Below are positions 8,400 through 17,424 of a stretch of 64,000 nucleotides of DNA, piece by piece. Within the stretch, counting starts at the first letter, position 1; each line of letters opens with the position of its first letter. This DNA is from Streptomyces sp. NBS 14/10 (GTDB lineage Bacteria; Actinomycetota; Actinomycetes; Streptomycetales; Streptomycetaceae): NCBI RefSeq assembly GCF_002224125.1, contig NZ_NCSM01000010.1, positions 124,001 through 188,000 on the forward strand, in the 5' to 3' direction. Below the pieces are notes generated by a model. It did no database searches. It saw nothing but the letters and a program-made list of their open reading frames with translations, and was not told the DNA's origin. The position numbers were made by a program, and so were the translations under genes.

Positions 8400-8415
8400 T
8401 TGACGTCGGCGTCAA
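8400..8415. promoter_or_regulatory. Palindromic operator candidate before the MerR gene
   Basis: The arms ttgac (8400-8404) and gtcaa (8411-8415) form a short dyad 18 bases before the merR start codon. The first arm could double as a -35 box. MerR proteins typically bind a dyad between or over promoter elements of their own gene. Confidence 0.45.
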
Positions 8416-8432
8416 GGTCTACCGTCGTGGCC

Positions 8433-8864
8433 ATGCGGATCGGAGAGCTGGCCGAACGGGCGGGTACGACCACCCGCACGCTGCGCTACTACGAGACGCT
8501 CGGGCTGCTGCCCGCGCGCCGCGCGGGCAACGGATACCGGGCGTACGACGAGGACGACCTGCGGCTGCTGCGGCAGATACAGACGCTGCGGGACTTCGGC
8601 TTCGGCCTGGAGGAGACCCGGCCGTTCGTGGAGTGTCTGCGCGCCGGGCACCCCGCGGGCGACTCCTGCCCGGCCTCGCTCGCGGTGTACCGCCGCAAGC
8701 TGGCCGAGCTGGACGAGTGCATCGCGCATCTCAACGGCGTACGGCAGCAGGTCGGGGCGCAGCTCGCCGAGGCGGAGCGGGCGATGGCCTCACTGGAGGC
8801 CGCGGCGACGGCACCGGGGGGACCCGACCCGCGTTGCGAGCTGGGCCCGCATGACCCCGTTTGA
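8433..8864 (+). CDS. MerR-family transcriptional regulator
   Basis: The 143-residue protein begins MRIGELAERAGTTTRTLRYYETLGLL, the canonical MerR winged-helix start, followed by YDEDDLRLLRQIQTLRDFGFGLEE and a C-terminal coiled coil. One cysteine (Cys76, in GDSCPAS) lies at the domain junction and another, Cys135, near the C-terminus, so thiol or metal sensing is possible but unproven. The ATG at 8433 is chosen because the MerR domain starts exactly there. A thioredoxin-like gene starts 30 bases after its stop, and both are probably one operon. Confidence 0.88.
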   Translation: MRIGELAERAGTTTRTLRYYETLGLLPARRAGNGYRAYDEDDLRLLRQIQTLRDFGFGLEETRPFVECLRAGHPAGDSCPASLAVYRRKLAELDECIAHLNGVRQQVGAQLAEAERAMASLEAAATAPGGPDPRCELGPHDPV

Positions 8865-8894
8865 CGGAGACGAAGCGACGGAGAGGAGAGCAGG

Positions 8895-9233
8895 ATGACG
8901 TCGACTCGGACCAGCGGAGTGGTCACGGTCACGGACGAGACCTTCCAGCGGGAGGTGCTGGAGTCCGGGCTGCCGGTGCTGGTGGAGTTCACGGCCTCGT
9001 GGTGCCCGCCGTGCCGGATGATCGCGCCGGTGCTGGCGGAGGTGGCGCGGGAGGAGGCGCACCGGCTCAAGGTGGTCGAGCTGGACGTGGACGCCAATCC
9101 GGGCACCACGACGGCGTACGGCGTGCTGTCCATGCCGACGCTGATGGTGTTCCGGGACGGTGAACCGGTGCGGTCGATGGTGGGCGCCCGTCCCAAGCGG
9201 CGGCTGCTGGAGGAACTGGCCGACGTGATGTAG
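8895..9233 (+). CDS. Thioredoxin-like protein with a CPPC active site
   Basis: The 112-residue protein has the full thioredoxin fold pattern: VLVEFTASWCPPCRMIAPVLAEVA, then the cis-proline loop YGVLSMPTLMVFRDGE. The active-site pair is C-P-P-C rather than the C-G-P-C of the main thioredoxin at 36736-37065. A second proline in this position is known to shift redox potential. There is no signal peptide, so it acts in the cytoplasm. Its position behind a MerR gene suggests it is inducible, perhaps by oxidative or metal stress. The ribosome binding site gagaggag lies upstream. Confidence 0.88.
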   Translation: MTSTRTSGVVTVTDETFQREVLESGLPVLVEFTASWCPPCRMIAPVLAEVAREEAHRLKVVELDVDANPGTTTAYGVLSMPTLMVFRDGEPVRSMVGARPKRRLLEELADVM

Positions 9234-9275
9234 CCGCTTTGGGGCACCGCCCCTGAGCGGTCAGGCCCTTGGCGG

Positions 9276-10751
9276 TCAGGTCTGGGCCATGTCCACGAAG
9301 CGCGAGTAGTGCCCCTGGAAGGCGACCGTGATCGTGGCCGTCGGGCCGTTACGGTGCTTGGCCACGATCAGGTCCGCCTCGCCCGCGCGCGGCGACTCCT
9401 TCTCGTACGCGTCCTCCCGGTGCAGCAGGATGACCATGTCGGCGTCCTGCTCGATGGAACCACTCTCACGCAGGTCCGAGACCATGGGCTTCTTGTCCGT
9501 GCGCTGCTCGGGGCCACGGTTCAGCTGTGAGAGCGCGATGACCGGGACTTCCAGCTCCTTGGCCAGCAGCTTGAGGTTTCGCGACATGTCCGAGACCTCC
9601 TGCTGGCGGCTCTCGGGGCGCCGCGCGCCGCCGGACTGCATCAGCTGGAGATAGTCGATGACCACCAGCTGCAGATCGCTGCGCTGCTTGAGACGGCGGC
9701 ACTTGGCCCGGATCTCCATCATCGACAGGTTCGGGGAGTCGTCGATGTAGAGGGGGGCGGCGGACACATCGGGCATCCGGCGGGCCAGCCGCGTCCAGTC
9801 CTCGTCCGTCATGCTTCCGGACCGCATATGGTGCAGCGCCACCCGCGCCTCGGCGGACAGCAGACGCATGGCGATCTCATTGCGCCCCATCTCCAGGGAG
9901 AAGATGACGCTGGGCATGTTGTTCTTGATGGAGCAGGCGCGCGAGAAGTCCAAGGCGAGAGTCGACTTACCCATCGCGGGGCGGGCGGCGATGACGATCA
10001 TCTGGCCGGGGTGCAGCCCGTTCGTCAGCGCGTCCAGGTCGGTGAAGCCGGTGGGCACGCCGGACATCTGGCCGCTGCGGGAGCCGATGGCCTCGATCTC
10101 GTCGAGCGCGCCCTCCATGATGTCGCCGAGCGGCAGATAGTCCTCGCTGGTGCGCTGCTCGGTGACGGCGTAGATCTCCGCCTGGGCGTTGTTGACGATC
10201 TCATCCACATCGCCGTCCGCCGCGTATCCCATCTGGGTGATGCGGGTGCCGGCCTCGACCAGGCGGCGCAGCACCGCGCGCTCATGGACGATCTCGGCGT
10301 AGTACTCGGCGTTGGCGGCGGTGGGGACCGACTGGACGAGGGTGTGGAGATACGAGGCGCCGCCGACGCGGGCGATCTCGCCGCGCTTGGTGAGCTCGGC
10401 GGCGACCGTGATCGGGTCGGCCGGCTCGCCCTTGGCGTAGAGGTCGAGGATGGCCTGGTAGACCGTCTCATGGGCGGGGCGGTAGAAGTCGTTGCCCTTG
10501 AGGACCTCGACGACATCGGCGATGGCGTCCTTGGACAGCAGCATGCCGCCCAGAACCGACTGCTCGGCGTCCAGGTCCTGTGGCGGAACGCGCTCGAAGC
10601 CCGCCCCCTCCCAGGCGCCCGACTCCCGGCCGCGCTCATGCTGTTCATCACGGCCACGGCCGCCTTCGCCGCGACGGAACCGGGGGGAAGGGAACCGGTC
10701 GACCGGGCCGGAGTCCGCCCAGGGGTCGTCCATGGGCTCGGGCATGCTCAC
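9276..10751 (-). CDS. dnaB: Replicative DNA helicase DnaB
   Basis: The 491-residue protein has a disordered N-terminus (about 50 residues), an N-terminal primase-interaction domain (QDLDAEQSVLGGMLLSKDAI onward) and a RecA-like helicase domain with Walker A ARPAMGKST near residues 256-264. Walker B is LVVIDYLQLM, followed by LSQLNRGPEQR and a conserved C-terminus. It unwinds DNA ahead of the replisome. No intein is present, unlike some mycobacterial homologues. The GTG at 10749-10751 is chosen because ggagg lies just upstream; an ATG two codons later is the alternative. The gene is separate from the ribosomal-protein operon. Confidence 0.93.
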   Translation of the reverse strand: MSMPEPMDDPWADSGPVDRFPSPRFRRGEGGRGRDEQHERGRESGAWEGAGFERVPPQDLDAEQSVLGGMLLSKDAIADVVEVLKGNDFYRPAHETVYQAILDLYAKGEPADPITVAAELTKRGEIARVGGASYLHTLVQSVPTAANAEYYAEIVHERAVLRRLVEAGTRITQMGYAADGDVDEIVNNAQAEIYAVTEQRTSEDYLPLGDIMEGALDEIEAIGSRSGQMSGVPTGFTDLDALTNGLHPGQMIVIAARPAMGKSTLALDFSRACSIKNNMPSVIFSLEMGRNEIAMRLLSAEARVALHHMRSGSMTDEDWTRLARRMPDVSAAPLYIDDSPNLSMMEIRAKCRRLKQRSDLQLVVIDYLQLMQSGGARRPESRQQEVSDMSRNLKLLAKELEVPVIALSQLNRGPEQRTDKKPMVSDLRESGSIEQDADMVILLHREDAYEKESPRAGEADLIVAKHRNGPTATITVAFQGHYSRFVDMAQT

Positions 10752-11208
10752 CCCGCCACCTCCTCCCGTCCGCGATGCGGACCTCACCGCGCGTCTCTTT
10801 CTTACGCCACGGCTATGACAAACAGGGCGCCCAACTTCCGGTTCCGGCGCAGCGGGTTCGGTGGAATCCAGGCCGGAACAGGCGGCGGGCGCCGGACCAC
10901 GGTAGGCCCCTCTCCCCCCTCAGCCAACTTGGTTATCCACAGGGTGTGTGGATGACGGGGGCCAGTCTGTGGAGAAGTCCCGCGATCCTGTGCACGGGTC
11001 GGGGGACAGTGCTGTGGACAAACACACAATCACCCCAGGCTTACGGCTCTGACCTGCAATTTCTTCATCCAGGGGCTGTGTAGGAGAAAAACTTCTCCAC
11101 CTGGATCAAGATCACGACAAACGGCGCAGAGAAGATCGCCTCGTCACCTCACATGTAAGGGATGAGATTGGGTTGTGTCTCTTACCTGTGGAAGATTAGA
11201 TTGCCCTC
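10752..11208. promoter_or_regulatory. dnaB/MATE divergent intergenic region with DnaA-box-like sites
   Basis: This 457-base stretch has no gene. It contains ttatccaca (10933-10941) and tgtggacaa (11013-11021, the exact complement of ttgtccaca), both matches to DnaA boxes. Weaker relatives occur near 10968 and 11187. Promoters for the leftward dnaB and rightward MATE genes must lie here. DnaA could regulate dnaB or be titrated here; this is inference. Confidence 0.6.
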
Positions 11209-12549
11209 ATGACTCTGGCCCCCGCGACCGAGCGGAAGACCGCCCGGCGACACGATCGCGAGATCGTCGCGCTCGCCCTCCCCGCCTTCGGCGCACTGGT
11301 GGCGGAACCCCTCTTCGTGATGGTCGACAGCGCCATCGTCGGCCACCTCGGCACCCCGCAGCTCGCCGGGCTCGGCGTCGCCGCCGCCCTTCTCACCACC
11401 GCCGTCAACATCTTCATCTTTCTCGCCTATGCCACCACGGCGGCCGTGGCCCGCCGCGTCGGCGCCGGCGATCTGCCCGGAGCGCTCCGCCAGGGTCTTG
11501 ACGGCATCTGGCTCGCCCTCCTCCTCGGCGGCGCCGTCATCGCCGTCACCCTGCCCACCGCCCCCGAGCTCGTCGGCCTCTTCGGCGCCTCGGGCACCGC
11601 GACCCCCCATGCCATCACCTATCTGCGCATCAGCTCGCTCGGCATCCCCGCGATGCTGGTCGTGCTCGCCGCCACGGGTGTGCTCCGCGGCCTCCAGGAC
11701 ACCCGGACGCCGCTGTACGTCGCCATCGGCGGTTTCATGGCCAACGGCGCCCTGAACGCCGCCCTGGTCTACGGCGCCGGACTCGGCATCGCGGGCTCCG
11801 CCTGGGGCACCGTGATCGCCCAGTGCGCCATGGCCGCCGTCTATCTCGCCGTGGTCGTACGGGGCGCCAGGCGCCATGGCGCCACGCTGCGCCCGGACCT
11901 GGCCGGGATACGAGCCTGCGCCCAGGCGGGGGTGCCGCTGCTGGTCCGCACCCTGGCCCTGCGCGCCGTCACGCTGATCGTGACCGTGATGGCGGCCCGC
12001 CTCGGCGACGACGAGATCGCCGCCCATCAGGTCGTGCTGTCCCTGTGGACCCTGCTGGCGTTCGCCCTGGACGCCATCGCGATCGCCGGCCAGGCGATCA
12101 TCGGGCGCTATCTGGGGGCGGGCGACGCCGAGGGCGCGCGCGCCGCCTGTCGCCGGATGGTCCAGTGGGGCATCGCCTCCGGGGTGGTGCTCGGGCTGCT
12201 GGTCATCGCGGCCCGTCCGCTGTTCATCCCGCTGTTCACCTCGGACCCGGCGGTACGGGACACCCTGCTGCCCGCCCTGCTGGTGACGGCCGTCATCCAG
12301 CCGGTGTCCGGGGTCGTCTTCGTCCTGGACGGGGTGCTGATGGGCGCGGGGGACGGTGCCTATCTGGCTGGGGCGATGATCATCACCCTGGCCGTCTTCG
12401 CCCCGGTCGCGCTGCTGGTGCCCTCGCTCGGCGGTGGCCTGACGGCCCTGTGGTGGACCATGGCACTGATGATGACGGTCCGGCTGGTCACCCTGTGGCT
12501 GCGCACCCGCTCGGGCCGCTGGATCGTCACCGGCGCGGTGCGCGGCTAG
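11209..12549 (+). CDS. MATE-family efflux transporter (DinF-like)
   Basis: The 446-residue protein has about 12 transmembrane segments. The first carries LALPAFGALVAEPLFVMVDSAIVGHLG, typical of the DinF branch of MATE exporters. The repeated half shows QAGVPLLVRTLALRAV and later AHQVVLSLWTLLAFALDAIAIAGQAIIG. MATE proteins export cationic drugs or metabolites using sodium or proton gradients. The substrate is unknown. The neighbouring strong hairpin at 12589-12630 ends its transcript. Confidence 0.9.
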   Translation: MTLAPATERKTARRHDREIVALALPAFGALVAEPLFVMVDSAIVGHLGTPQLAGLGVAAALLTTAVNIFIFLAYATTAAVARRVGAGDLPGALRQGLDGIWLALLLGGAVIAVTLPTAPELVGLFGASGTATPHAITYLRISSLGIPAMLVVLAATGVLRGLQDTRTPLYVAIGGFMANGALNAALVYGAGLGIAGSAWGTVIAQCAMAAVYLAVVVRGARRHGATLRPDLAGIRACAQAGVPLLVRTLALRAVTLIVTVMAARLGDDEIAAHQVVLSLWTLLAFALDAIAIAGQAIIGRYLGAGDAEGARAACRRMVQWGIASGVVLGLLVIAARPLFIPLFTSDPAVRDTLLPALLVTAVIQPVSGVVFVLDGVLMGAGDGAYLAGAMIITLAVFAPVALLVPSLGGGLTALWWTMALMMTVRLVTLWLRTRSGRWIVTGAVRG

Positions 12550-12588
12550 GCCGCCGGCCGCAGAGATCGTCGGAGAGACCGGGCAGAT

Positions 12589-12630
12589 GACTGAGGGCCG
12601 CGACCCCGGCGTGGGTCGCGGCCCTCAGTC
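12589..12630. terminator. Strong bidirectional terminator between MATE gene and rplI
   Basis: Perfect 18-base arms, gactgagggccgcgaccc (12589-12606) and its complement (12613-12630), enclose a 6-base loop. It lies between convergent genes and can terminate both the MATE transcript and the rpsF-ssb-rpsR-rplI transcript. Confidence 0.9.
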
Positions 12631-12651
12631 GTGCCGTACAGCGAGCTTCCG

Positions 12652-13098
12652 TCAGGCGGCGACGACCTCGACGCCCACCTTGGCGGCAACCTCGGCGTGC
12701 AGACGCACCGACACCTGGTGAGCGCCCAGGGTCTTGATCGGGGCGGCCACCTCGATCCGGCGCTTGTCCACCTCGGGGCCACCCGCGTCCTTGATCGCCG
12801 AAGCGATGTCGGCCGGGGTGACGGAGCCGAACAGACGGCCGGCGTCACCGGCGCGGGTCTTCAGGCGCACCTTGACGCCCTCGAGCCGCGACTTGACCTC
12901 GTTGGCCTGCTCGATCGTGGCGATCTCGCGAATGCGACGACCGCGGCGGATCTGCTCGACGTCCTTCTCGCCACCCTTGGTCCAGCGGATCGCCAGACCC
13001 CGGGGGACCAGGTAGTTACGGGCGTAACCGTCCTTGACGTCCACGACGTCGCCGGCGGTGCCGAGGCCGGAGACCTCGTGGGTGAGGATGATCTTCAT
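12652..13098 (-). CDS. rplI: 50S ribosomal protein L9
   Basis: The 148-residue protein begins [19 protein letters not shown], with the N-terminal L9 signature [21 protein letters not shown], then the long connecting helix and a C-terminal rRNA-binding domain. L9 bridges the large subunit near the L1 stalk. It is the last gene of the rpsF-ssb-rpsR-rplI operon, 18 bases after rpsR, and is followed by a strong hairpin. Confidence 0.97.
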   Translation of the reverse strand: MKIILTHEVSGLGTAGDVVDVKDGYARNYLVPRGLAIRWTKGGEKDVEQIRRGRRIREIATIEQANEVKSRLEGVKVRLKTRAGDAGRLFGSVTPADIASAIKDAGGPEVDKRRIEVAAPIKTLGAHQVSVRLHAEVAAKVGVEVVAA

Positions 13099-13116
13099 GA
13101 CTCGGTCACCCTTCCC

Positions 13117-13353
13117 TTATCGCGCGGTGGAGGTGTAGGGCAGCAGCGCCATCTCACGGCTGTTCTTCACGGCCGTGGCGACGTCACGCTGGTGCTGGGT
13201 GCAGTTGCCGGTGACCCGGCGGGCACGGATCTTGCCGCGGTCGGAAATGAACTTCCGCAGCAGGTTCGTGTCCTTGTAGTCGACGTAGGAGATCTTCTCC
13301 TTGCAGAACACGCAAACCTTCTTCTTAGGCTTGCGAGCAGGCGGCTTCGCCAT
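13117..13353 (-). CDS. rpsR: 30S ribosomal protein S18, cysteine-containing (C+) form
   Basis: The 78-residue protein has the S18 core with [32 protein letters not shown]. It keeps CVFC near residues 14-17, and a third cysteine and a histidine in GNCTQHQ. This pattern matches zinc-binding C+ forms; streptomycetes usually also encode a zinc-free paralogue elsewhere that replaces it in zinc starvation. Sited between ssb and rplI in the conserved operon. Confidence 0.95.
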   Translation of the reverse strand: MAKPPARKPKKKVCVFCKEKISYVDYKDTNLLRKFISDRGKIRARRVTGNCTQHQRDVATAVKNSREMALLPYTSTAR

Positions 13354-13412
13354 TGTCTCTCTCCAGTGTGATCAAGAAGTTTGTGCTGGTCGCCCTGACC
13401 AGACCGGGCACC

Positions 13413-13426
13413 GTTTCACGTGAAAC
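13413..13426. other. parS centromere site
   Basis: A perfect copy of the palindrome gtttcacgtgaaac, the ParB-binding site. It is the first of a pair in the rpsR-ssb gap. Confidence 0.95.
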
Positions 13427-13430
13427 AGCG

Positions 13431-13444
13431 GTTTCACGTGAAAC
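13431..13444. other. parS centromere site
   Basis: The second perfect gtttcacgtgaaac of the pair, centred 18 bases from the first. It lies 14 bases beyond the 3' end of ssb, inside the operon's transcribed region. Confidence 0.95.
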
Positions 13445-13457
13445 AGCGCATACGGGC

Positions 13458-14048
13458 CTAGAAGGGCGGCTCGTCCGAGTAGCCGCCGCCGGAGTTGCCG
13501 GAGCCGCCGCCCCAGCCACCGCCGCCACCGCCCTGCTGACCGCCGGCGGGGGCGCTGGTCGCCCACGGGTCGTCGGCCGGAGCACCGCCGCCGCCCTGCT
13601 GGCCGCCGCCAGGGCCGCCGCCCCAGCCACCGCCACCGCCGCCGCCCTGCTGGCCGCCGCCGTATCCACCCTGGCCGCCGCGGCCGGTGGTCTTGGTGAC
13701 CTTCGCCGTGGCGTTGCGCAGGCTGGCGCCGACCTCTTCGACATCCAGCTCATAGACCGTGCGCTTGACCCCTTCGCGATCCTCGTAGGACCGCTGCTTC
13801 AGCCGGCCCTGCACGATGACGCGCATACCGCGCTGGAGCGACTCGGCGACGTTCTCCGCGGCCTGACGCCACACCGAGCACGTGAGGAAGAGGCTCTCGC
13901 CGTCCTTCCACTCGTTGGTCTGCCGGTCGAACGTACGGGGAGTGGACGCGACACGGAACTTCGCGACCGCCGCACCGGACGGGGTGAAGCGCAGCTCGGG
14001 GTCGTCGACGAGATTGCCGACGACCGTGATGACGGTCTCGCCTGCCAT
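13458..14048 (-). CDS. ssb: Single-stranded DNA-binding protein
   Basis: The 196-residue protein has an OB-fold domain over residues 1-110 ([21 protein letters not shown], then [30 protein letters not shown]). A Gly/Gln/Trp-rich linker of about 75 residues follows, with repeats of GGQQGGGG and GGGWGGG. It ends with the acidic tip DEPPF that recruits replication and repair partners. SSB coats single-stranded DNA during replication. Its position inside the ribosomal S6/S18/L9 operon is conserved in actinobacteria. Confidence 0.96.
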   Translation of the reverse strand: MAGETVITVVGNLVDDPELRFTPSGAAVAKFRVASTPRTFDRQTNEWKDGESLFLTCSVWRQAAENVAESLQRGMRVIVQGRLKQRSYEDREGVKRTVYELDVEEVGASLRNATAKVTKTTGRGGQGGYGGGQQGGGGGGGWGGGPGGGQQGGGGAPADDPWATSAPAGGQQGGGGGGWGGGSGNSGGGYSDEPPF

Positions 14049-14130
14049 TGGGGGAACCTCTCGGCGGGTACTGCTGGGCTGCTTGCTACTCGTTGCGATT
14101 CGGCCCGATGGCCGCTGAACGCTTACGCGG

Positions 14131-14421
14131 TCAGTGGGTCTCGGGACGGAGGACCTTGGTCCGGAGGACCGACTCGTTCAGGTTCAGCTGGCGGTCGAGC
14201 TCCTTGACGACCGCGGGCTCGGCCTGCAGGTCGATGACCGAGTAGATGCCCTCGGGCTTCTTCTTGATCTCGTACGAGAGACGACGACGGCCCCAGGTGT
14301 CGACCTTCTCGACCTTGCCGTTGCCCTCACGGACGACGGAAAGGAAGTTCTCGATCAGCGGGGAGACAGCGCGCTCCTCGAGATCGGGGTCGAGGATGAC
14401 CATCACCTCGTAGTGACGCAT
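14131..14421 (-). CDS. rpsF: 30S ribosomal protein S6
   Basis: The 96-residue protein reads [19 protein letters not shown] at its start and carries the [31 protein letters not shown] core of S6. S6 pairs with S18 on the 30S platform, which explains their operon linkage. The ATG at 14419-14421 follows aaaggagg; a longer in-frame start has no family support. It is the first gene of the operon. Confidence 0.96.
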   Translation of the reverse strand: MRHYEVMVILDPDLEERAVSPLIENFLSVVREGNGKVEKVDTWGRRRLSYEIKKKPEGIYSVIDLQAEPAVVKELDRQLNLNESVLRTKVLRPETH

Positions 14422-14651
14422 GTGGAACCCACCTCCTTTGGACTCAGCGGCCACGGTCGATCCGTGGCAGGAGGGTCGTGATGCGTACCGCTTCGGCGTC
14501 TGTGCAGACACCACCGCGGACGGTACAGACTACCCGCCGACCGCCGCCGGGTTGAAATCCGGCCGCCTGCCGCCGCAATCTGTACACATCGGGTGTGAGC
14601 GGCGTTACAGTTTTCGCCGCTTTGCCATATGCGCCTATACGGAGGTGCCCC

Positions 14652-14969
14652 ATGGCACAGGCAGCACGACCGCACCACGGACTCCTCTCCTTCCTCGACA
14701 CCGACGGCAAGTCCCATCCCGTCGAGAACTCCTTCGCCGCGGCGACCCTGCTGATCGGCGTGATCGCGTTCATCACCGCTCATTTCCCCCATCTCCACCT
14801 GGTCAGCTCGTGGATGGGCCTGGCCGGCATCATCACCGGGCTGTGGGGACAGTTGATCTCCGCGACCACCGGGGAGCGCTTCCTGCTGATCATCGGGCTC
14901 GGCGCGGCAGGCGTCGGTTTCTATCTCGGTATGGCACACGGCGGCCTCTTCGGCGGTGTGCTGGGCTGA
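14652..14969 (+). CDS. Small integral membrane protein of unknown function
   Basis: The 105-residue protein has three hydrophobic helices, at about residues 28-45 (FAAATLLIGVIAFITAHF), 52-70 and 76-98, after a short hydrophilic N-terminus with FLDTDGKSHPVE. The ATG at 14652 follows ggaggtgccc. I do not recognise a named family. It stands alone between the divergent rpsF promoter region and femX, in the same direction as femX but 117 bases away. Confidence 0.7.
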   Translation: MAQAARPHHGLLSFLDTDGKSHPVENSFAAATLLIGVIAFITAHFPHLHLVSSWMGLAGIITGLWGQLISATTGERFLLIIGLGAAGVGFYLGMAHGGLFGGVLG

Positions 14970-15086
14970 GCTCAGGCCCGGTACCTTGCCCCCGGGCCCA
15001 AACGGGGCGCTCCCTTGTCGCAGTAGGCTTCGGCGCGAGAGCCGGAGCCCCGACCATGGGGACAAACCTGCCGAGGAGCGCCCCGC

Positions 15087-16205
15087 ATGAGCCTGACCCT
15101 GAGGACGATCAGCCGAGAGCAGCATCTGGCGTACATCCAGAGCCTGCCCGCGGCCAGCCACATGCAGGTCCCGGCATGGGCGGACGTCAAGACGGAGTGG
15201 CGCTCGGAGAGCCTCGGCTGGTTCGACGCCGGCGGCCAGCTGGTCGGCGTCGGCCTCGTCCTCTACCGGCAGCTGCCCAAGATCAAGCGCTATCTCGCCT
15301 ATCTGCCCGAGGGCCCGGTCATCAACTGGTACTCGCCGCACCTCGAGGACTGGCTGCGCCCGATGCTCGCGCACCTCAAGCAGCAGGGCGCCTTCTCGGT
15401 GAAGATGGGCCCGCCGGTCATCATCCGCCGCTGGGACGCCGCCGCGATCAAATCCGGCATCCAGAACCCGGATGTCAAGCGGCTGCGCGATATCGAGGCC
15501 ACGTTCATCGAGCCGCGGGCCTTCGAGGTCTCCGACCGGCTGCGCCGCATGGGCTGGCAGCAGGGCGAGGACGGCGGGGCCGGCTTCGGTGACGTCCAGC
15601 CCCGGTACGTCTTCCAGGTGCCCCTGGAGAACCGCTCCCTGGAAGATGTCCACAAGGGCTTCAACCAGCTGTGGCGGCGCAACATCAAGAAGGCCGAGAA
15701 GGCCGGTGTCGAGGTCGTCCAGGGCCAGTACGAGCATCTGGCGGAGTGGCAGCGGCTCTACGAGATCACCGCGGAGCGCGACCACTTCCGCCCCCGCCCG
15801 CTCAGCTACTTCCAGCGCATGTGGCAGGCCCTCAACAGCGAGGACCCCAACCGGATGCGGCTGTACTTCGCCATTCACGAGGGCGAGGCCGTCGCCGCCG
15901 CCACCATGCTGATCGTCGGCGGCCATGTCTGGTACTCCTACGGCGCCTCCGCCAACCACAAGCGCGAGGTCCGGCCCTCGAACGCGATGCAGTGGCGCAT
16001 GCTGCGCGACGCCTACGCGCTGGGCGCCACCGTCTATGACCTGCGGGGCATCAGCGACTCGCTGGACGAGAACGACCACCTGTTCGGCCTCATCCAGTTC
16101 AAGGTGGGCACCGGCGGTCAGGCGGCCGAATACCTCGGCGAGTGGGACTTCCCCCTCAACAAGCTGCTGCACAAGGCGCTGGACATCTACATGTCGCGAC
16201 GCTGA
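15087..16205 (+). CDS. femX: FemABX-family peptidoglycan bridge aminoacyltransferase (FemX-like)
   Basis: The 372-residue protein has the Fem fold of two GNAT-like lobes. Markers are ASHMQVPAWADVKTEWRSESLGWF near the start, FQVPLENRSLEDVHKGFNQLWRRNIKKAEKAGVEV, and the C-terminal block AMQWRMLRDAYALGATVYDLRGISDSLD. Members use aminoacyl-tRNA to add bridge residues to lipid II. Streptomyces peptidoglycan has a glycine bridge, so it likely adds the first glycine, as FemX does. It acts at the inner membrane face. gaggag lies before the ATG. An alanine-racemase-like gene follows 81 bases later. Confidence 0.88.
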   Translation: MSLTLRTISREQHLAYIQSLPAASHMQVPAWADVKTEWRSESLGWFDAGGQLVGVGLVLYRQLPKIKRYLAYLPEGPVINWYSPHLEDWLRPMLAHLKQQGAFSVKMGPPVIIRRWDAAAIKSGIQNPDVKRLRDIEATFIEPRAFEVSDRLRRMGWQQGEDGGAGFGDVQPRYVFQVPLENRSLEDVHKGFNQLWRRNIKKAEKAGVEVVQGQYEHLAEWQRLYEITAERDHFRPRPLSYFQRMWQALNSEDPNRMRLYFAIHEGEAVAAATMLIVGGHVWYSYGASANHKREVRPSNAMQWRMLRDAYALGATVYDLRGISDSLDENDHLFGLIQFKVGTGGQAAEYLGEWDFPLNKLLHKALDIYMSRR

Positions 16206-16286
16206 CTTTCCCGATTTCTCGACTCTCCACCTACGCTGCATACCTCCAATACACCGCGGCCACGAGAAAGGTTCCGGGACCGGCCA

Positions 16287-17318
16287 ATGGCGCTCACCCT
16301 CTACGTCGACACCGCGCGCTGGCGGGCGCACCAGCACATGGTGATCCAGCAGTTCCCCGGCATAGTCCCGGTCTGCAAAGGCAACGGGTACGGCTTCGGC
16401 CATGAGCGGCTGGCCGAGGAAGCCAGCCGCATCGGCTCCGACATCCTCGCGGTCGGCACCACGTACGAGGCCGCCCGGATGAAGGATTACTTCAGCGGTG
16501 ACCTGCTGGTGCTCACCCCCTTCCGCCGGGGCGAGGAACCCGTACCGCTGCCGGACCGGGTGATCCGCTCGGTCTCGTCGGTCGACGGGGTCTACGGCCT
16601 GGTGAACGCGCGCGTGGTCATCGAGGTCATGAGCAGCATGAAGCGCCATGGCGTCTCGGAGGCGGACCTTCCGAAGCTGCACGCCGCGATAGAGAACGTC
16701 CGGCTGGAGGGCTTCGCCATCCACCTCCCCCTGGACCGCACCGACGGGCTGGACGGGGTCGAGGAGGTCATCGCCTGGATGGACCGGCTGCGCGCCGCCC
16801 GGCTGCCGCTGCACACCATGTTCGTCAGCCACCTCAAGTCCGAGGAACTGGCCCGTCTGCAGCAGCAGTTCCCGCAGACCCGGTTCCGCGCCCGCATCGG
16901 CACCCGGCTGTGGCTCGGCGACCACGACTCGACCCAGTACCGGGGCGCGGTGCTCGACGTCACCCGGGTCGCCAAGGGCGACCGCTTCGGCTACCGCCAG
17001 CAGAAGACGGCCTCCGACGGCTATCTGGTGGTCGTGGCGGGCGGCACCTCCCACGGCGTCGGGCTGGAGGCCCCCAAGGCCCTGCACGGCATGATGCCGC
17101 GGGCCAAGGGCGTCGCCCGCGCCGGGCTCGCGACCGTCAACCGCAACCTCTCGCCGTTCGTGTGGGCGGGCAAGCAGCGGTGGTTCGCCGAGCCGCCGCA
17201 TATGCAGGTGTCCATCCTGTTCGTACCGGGCGATGTAGCGCCCCCGCAGGTTGGCGACGAGCTGGTGGCCCACCTGCGGCACACCACGACCCAGTTCGAC
17301 CGGCTGGTCGACCGCTGA
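16287..17318 (+). CDS. Alanine-racemase-like PLP protein, FemX neighbour
   Basis: The 343-residue protein has a fold-type III PLP barrel. The lysine motif reads VCKGNGYGFG (canonical VVKANAYGHG), with the Schiff-base Lys near residue 33. A C-terminal beta region has RIGTRLWLGD and KGDRFGYRQQK, whose Tyr could match the second catalytic residue of alanine racemase. Overall similarity to true alanine racemases is low, so activity may be racemase, another PLP reaction or structural. Proximity to femX points to a role in cell-wall amino acid supply. A strong terminator follows. Confidence 0.75.
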   Translation: MALTLYVDTARWRAHQHMVIQQFPGIVPVCKGNGYGFGHERLAEEASRIGSDILAVGTTYEAARMKDYFSGDLLVLTPFRRGEEPVPLPDRVIRSVSSVDGVYGLVNARVVIEVMSSMKRHGVSEADLPKLHAAIENVRLEGFAIHLPLDRTDGLDGVEEVIAWMDRLRAARLPLHTMFVSHLKSEELARLQQQFPQTRFRARIGTRLWLGDHDSTQYRGAVLDVTRVAKGDRFGYRQQKTASDGYLVVVAGGTSHGVGLEAPKALHGMMPRAKGVARAGLATVNRNLSPFVWAGKQRWFAEPPHMQVSILFVPGDVAPPQVGDELVAHLRHTTTQFDRLVDR

Positions 17319-17350
17319 GCCACCCGGCCACAGCCCCACACTCAGCACAG

Positions 17351-17401
17351 CCGCGAAGGGCCCGAAGCCACGCGACGATCGCGGCTTCGGGCCCTTCGCG
17401 G
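17351..17401. terminator. Strong bidirectional terminator
   Basis: Perfect 19-base arms, ccgcgaagggcccgaagcc (17351-17369) and its complement (17383-17401), enclose a 13-base loop. It lies between the rightward racemase-like gene and the leftward glycosyltransferase gene. Confidence 0.92.
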
Positions 17402-17424
17402 TTCTCGTCCCGTCCGGCGGGAGC

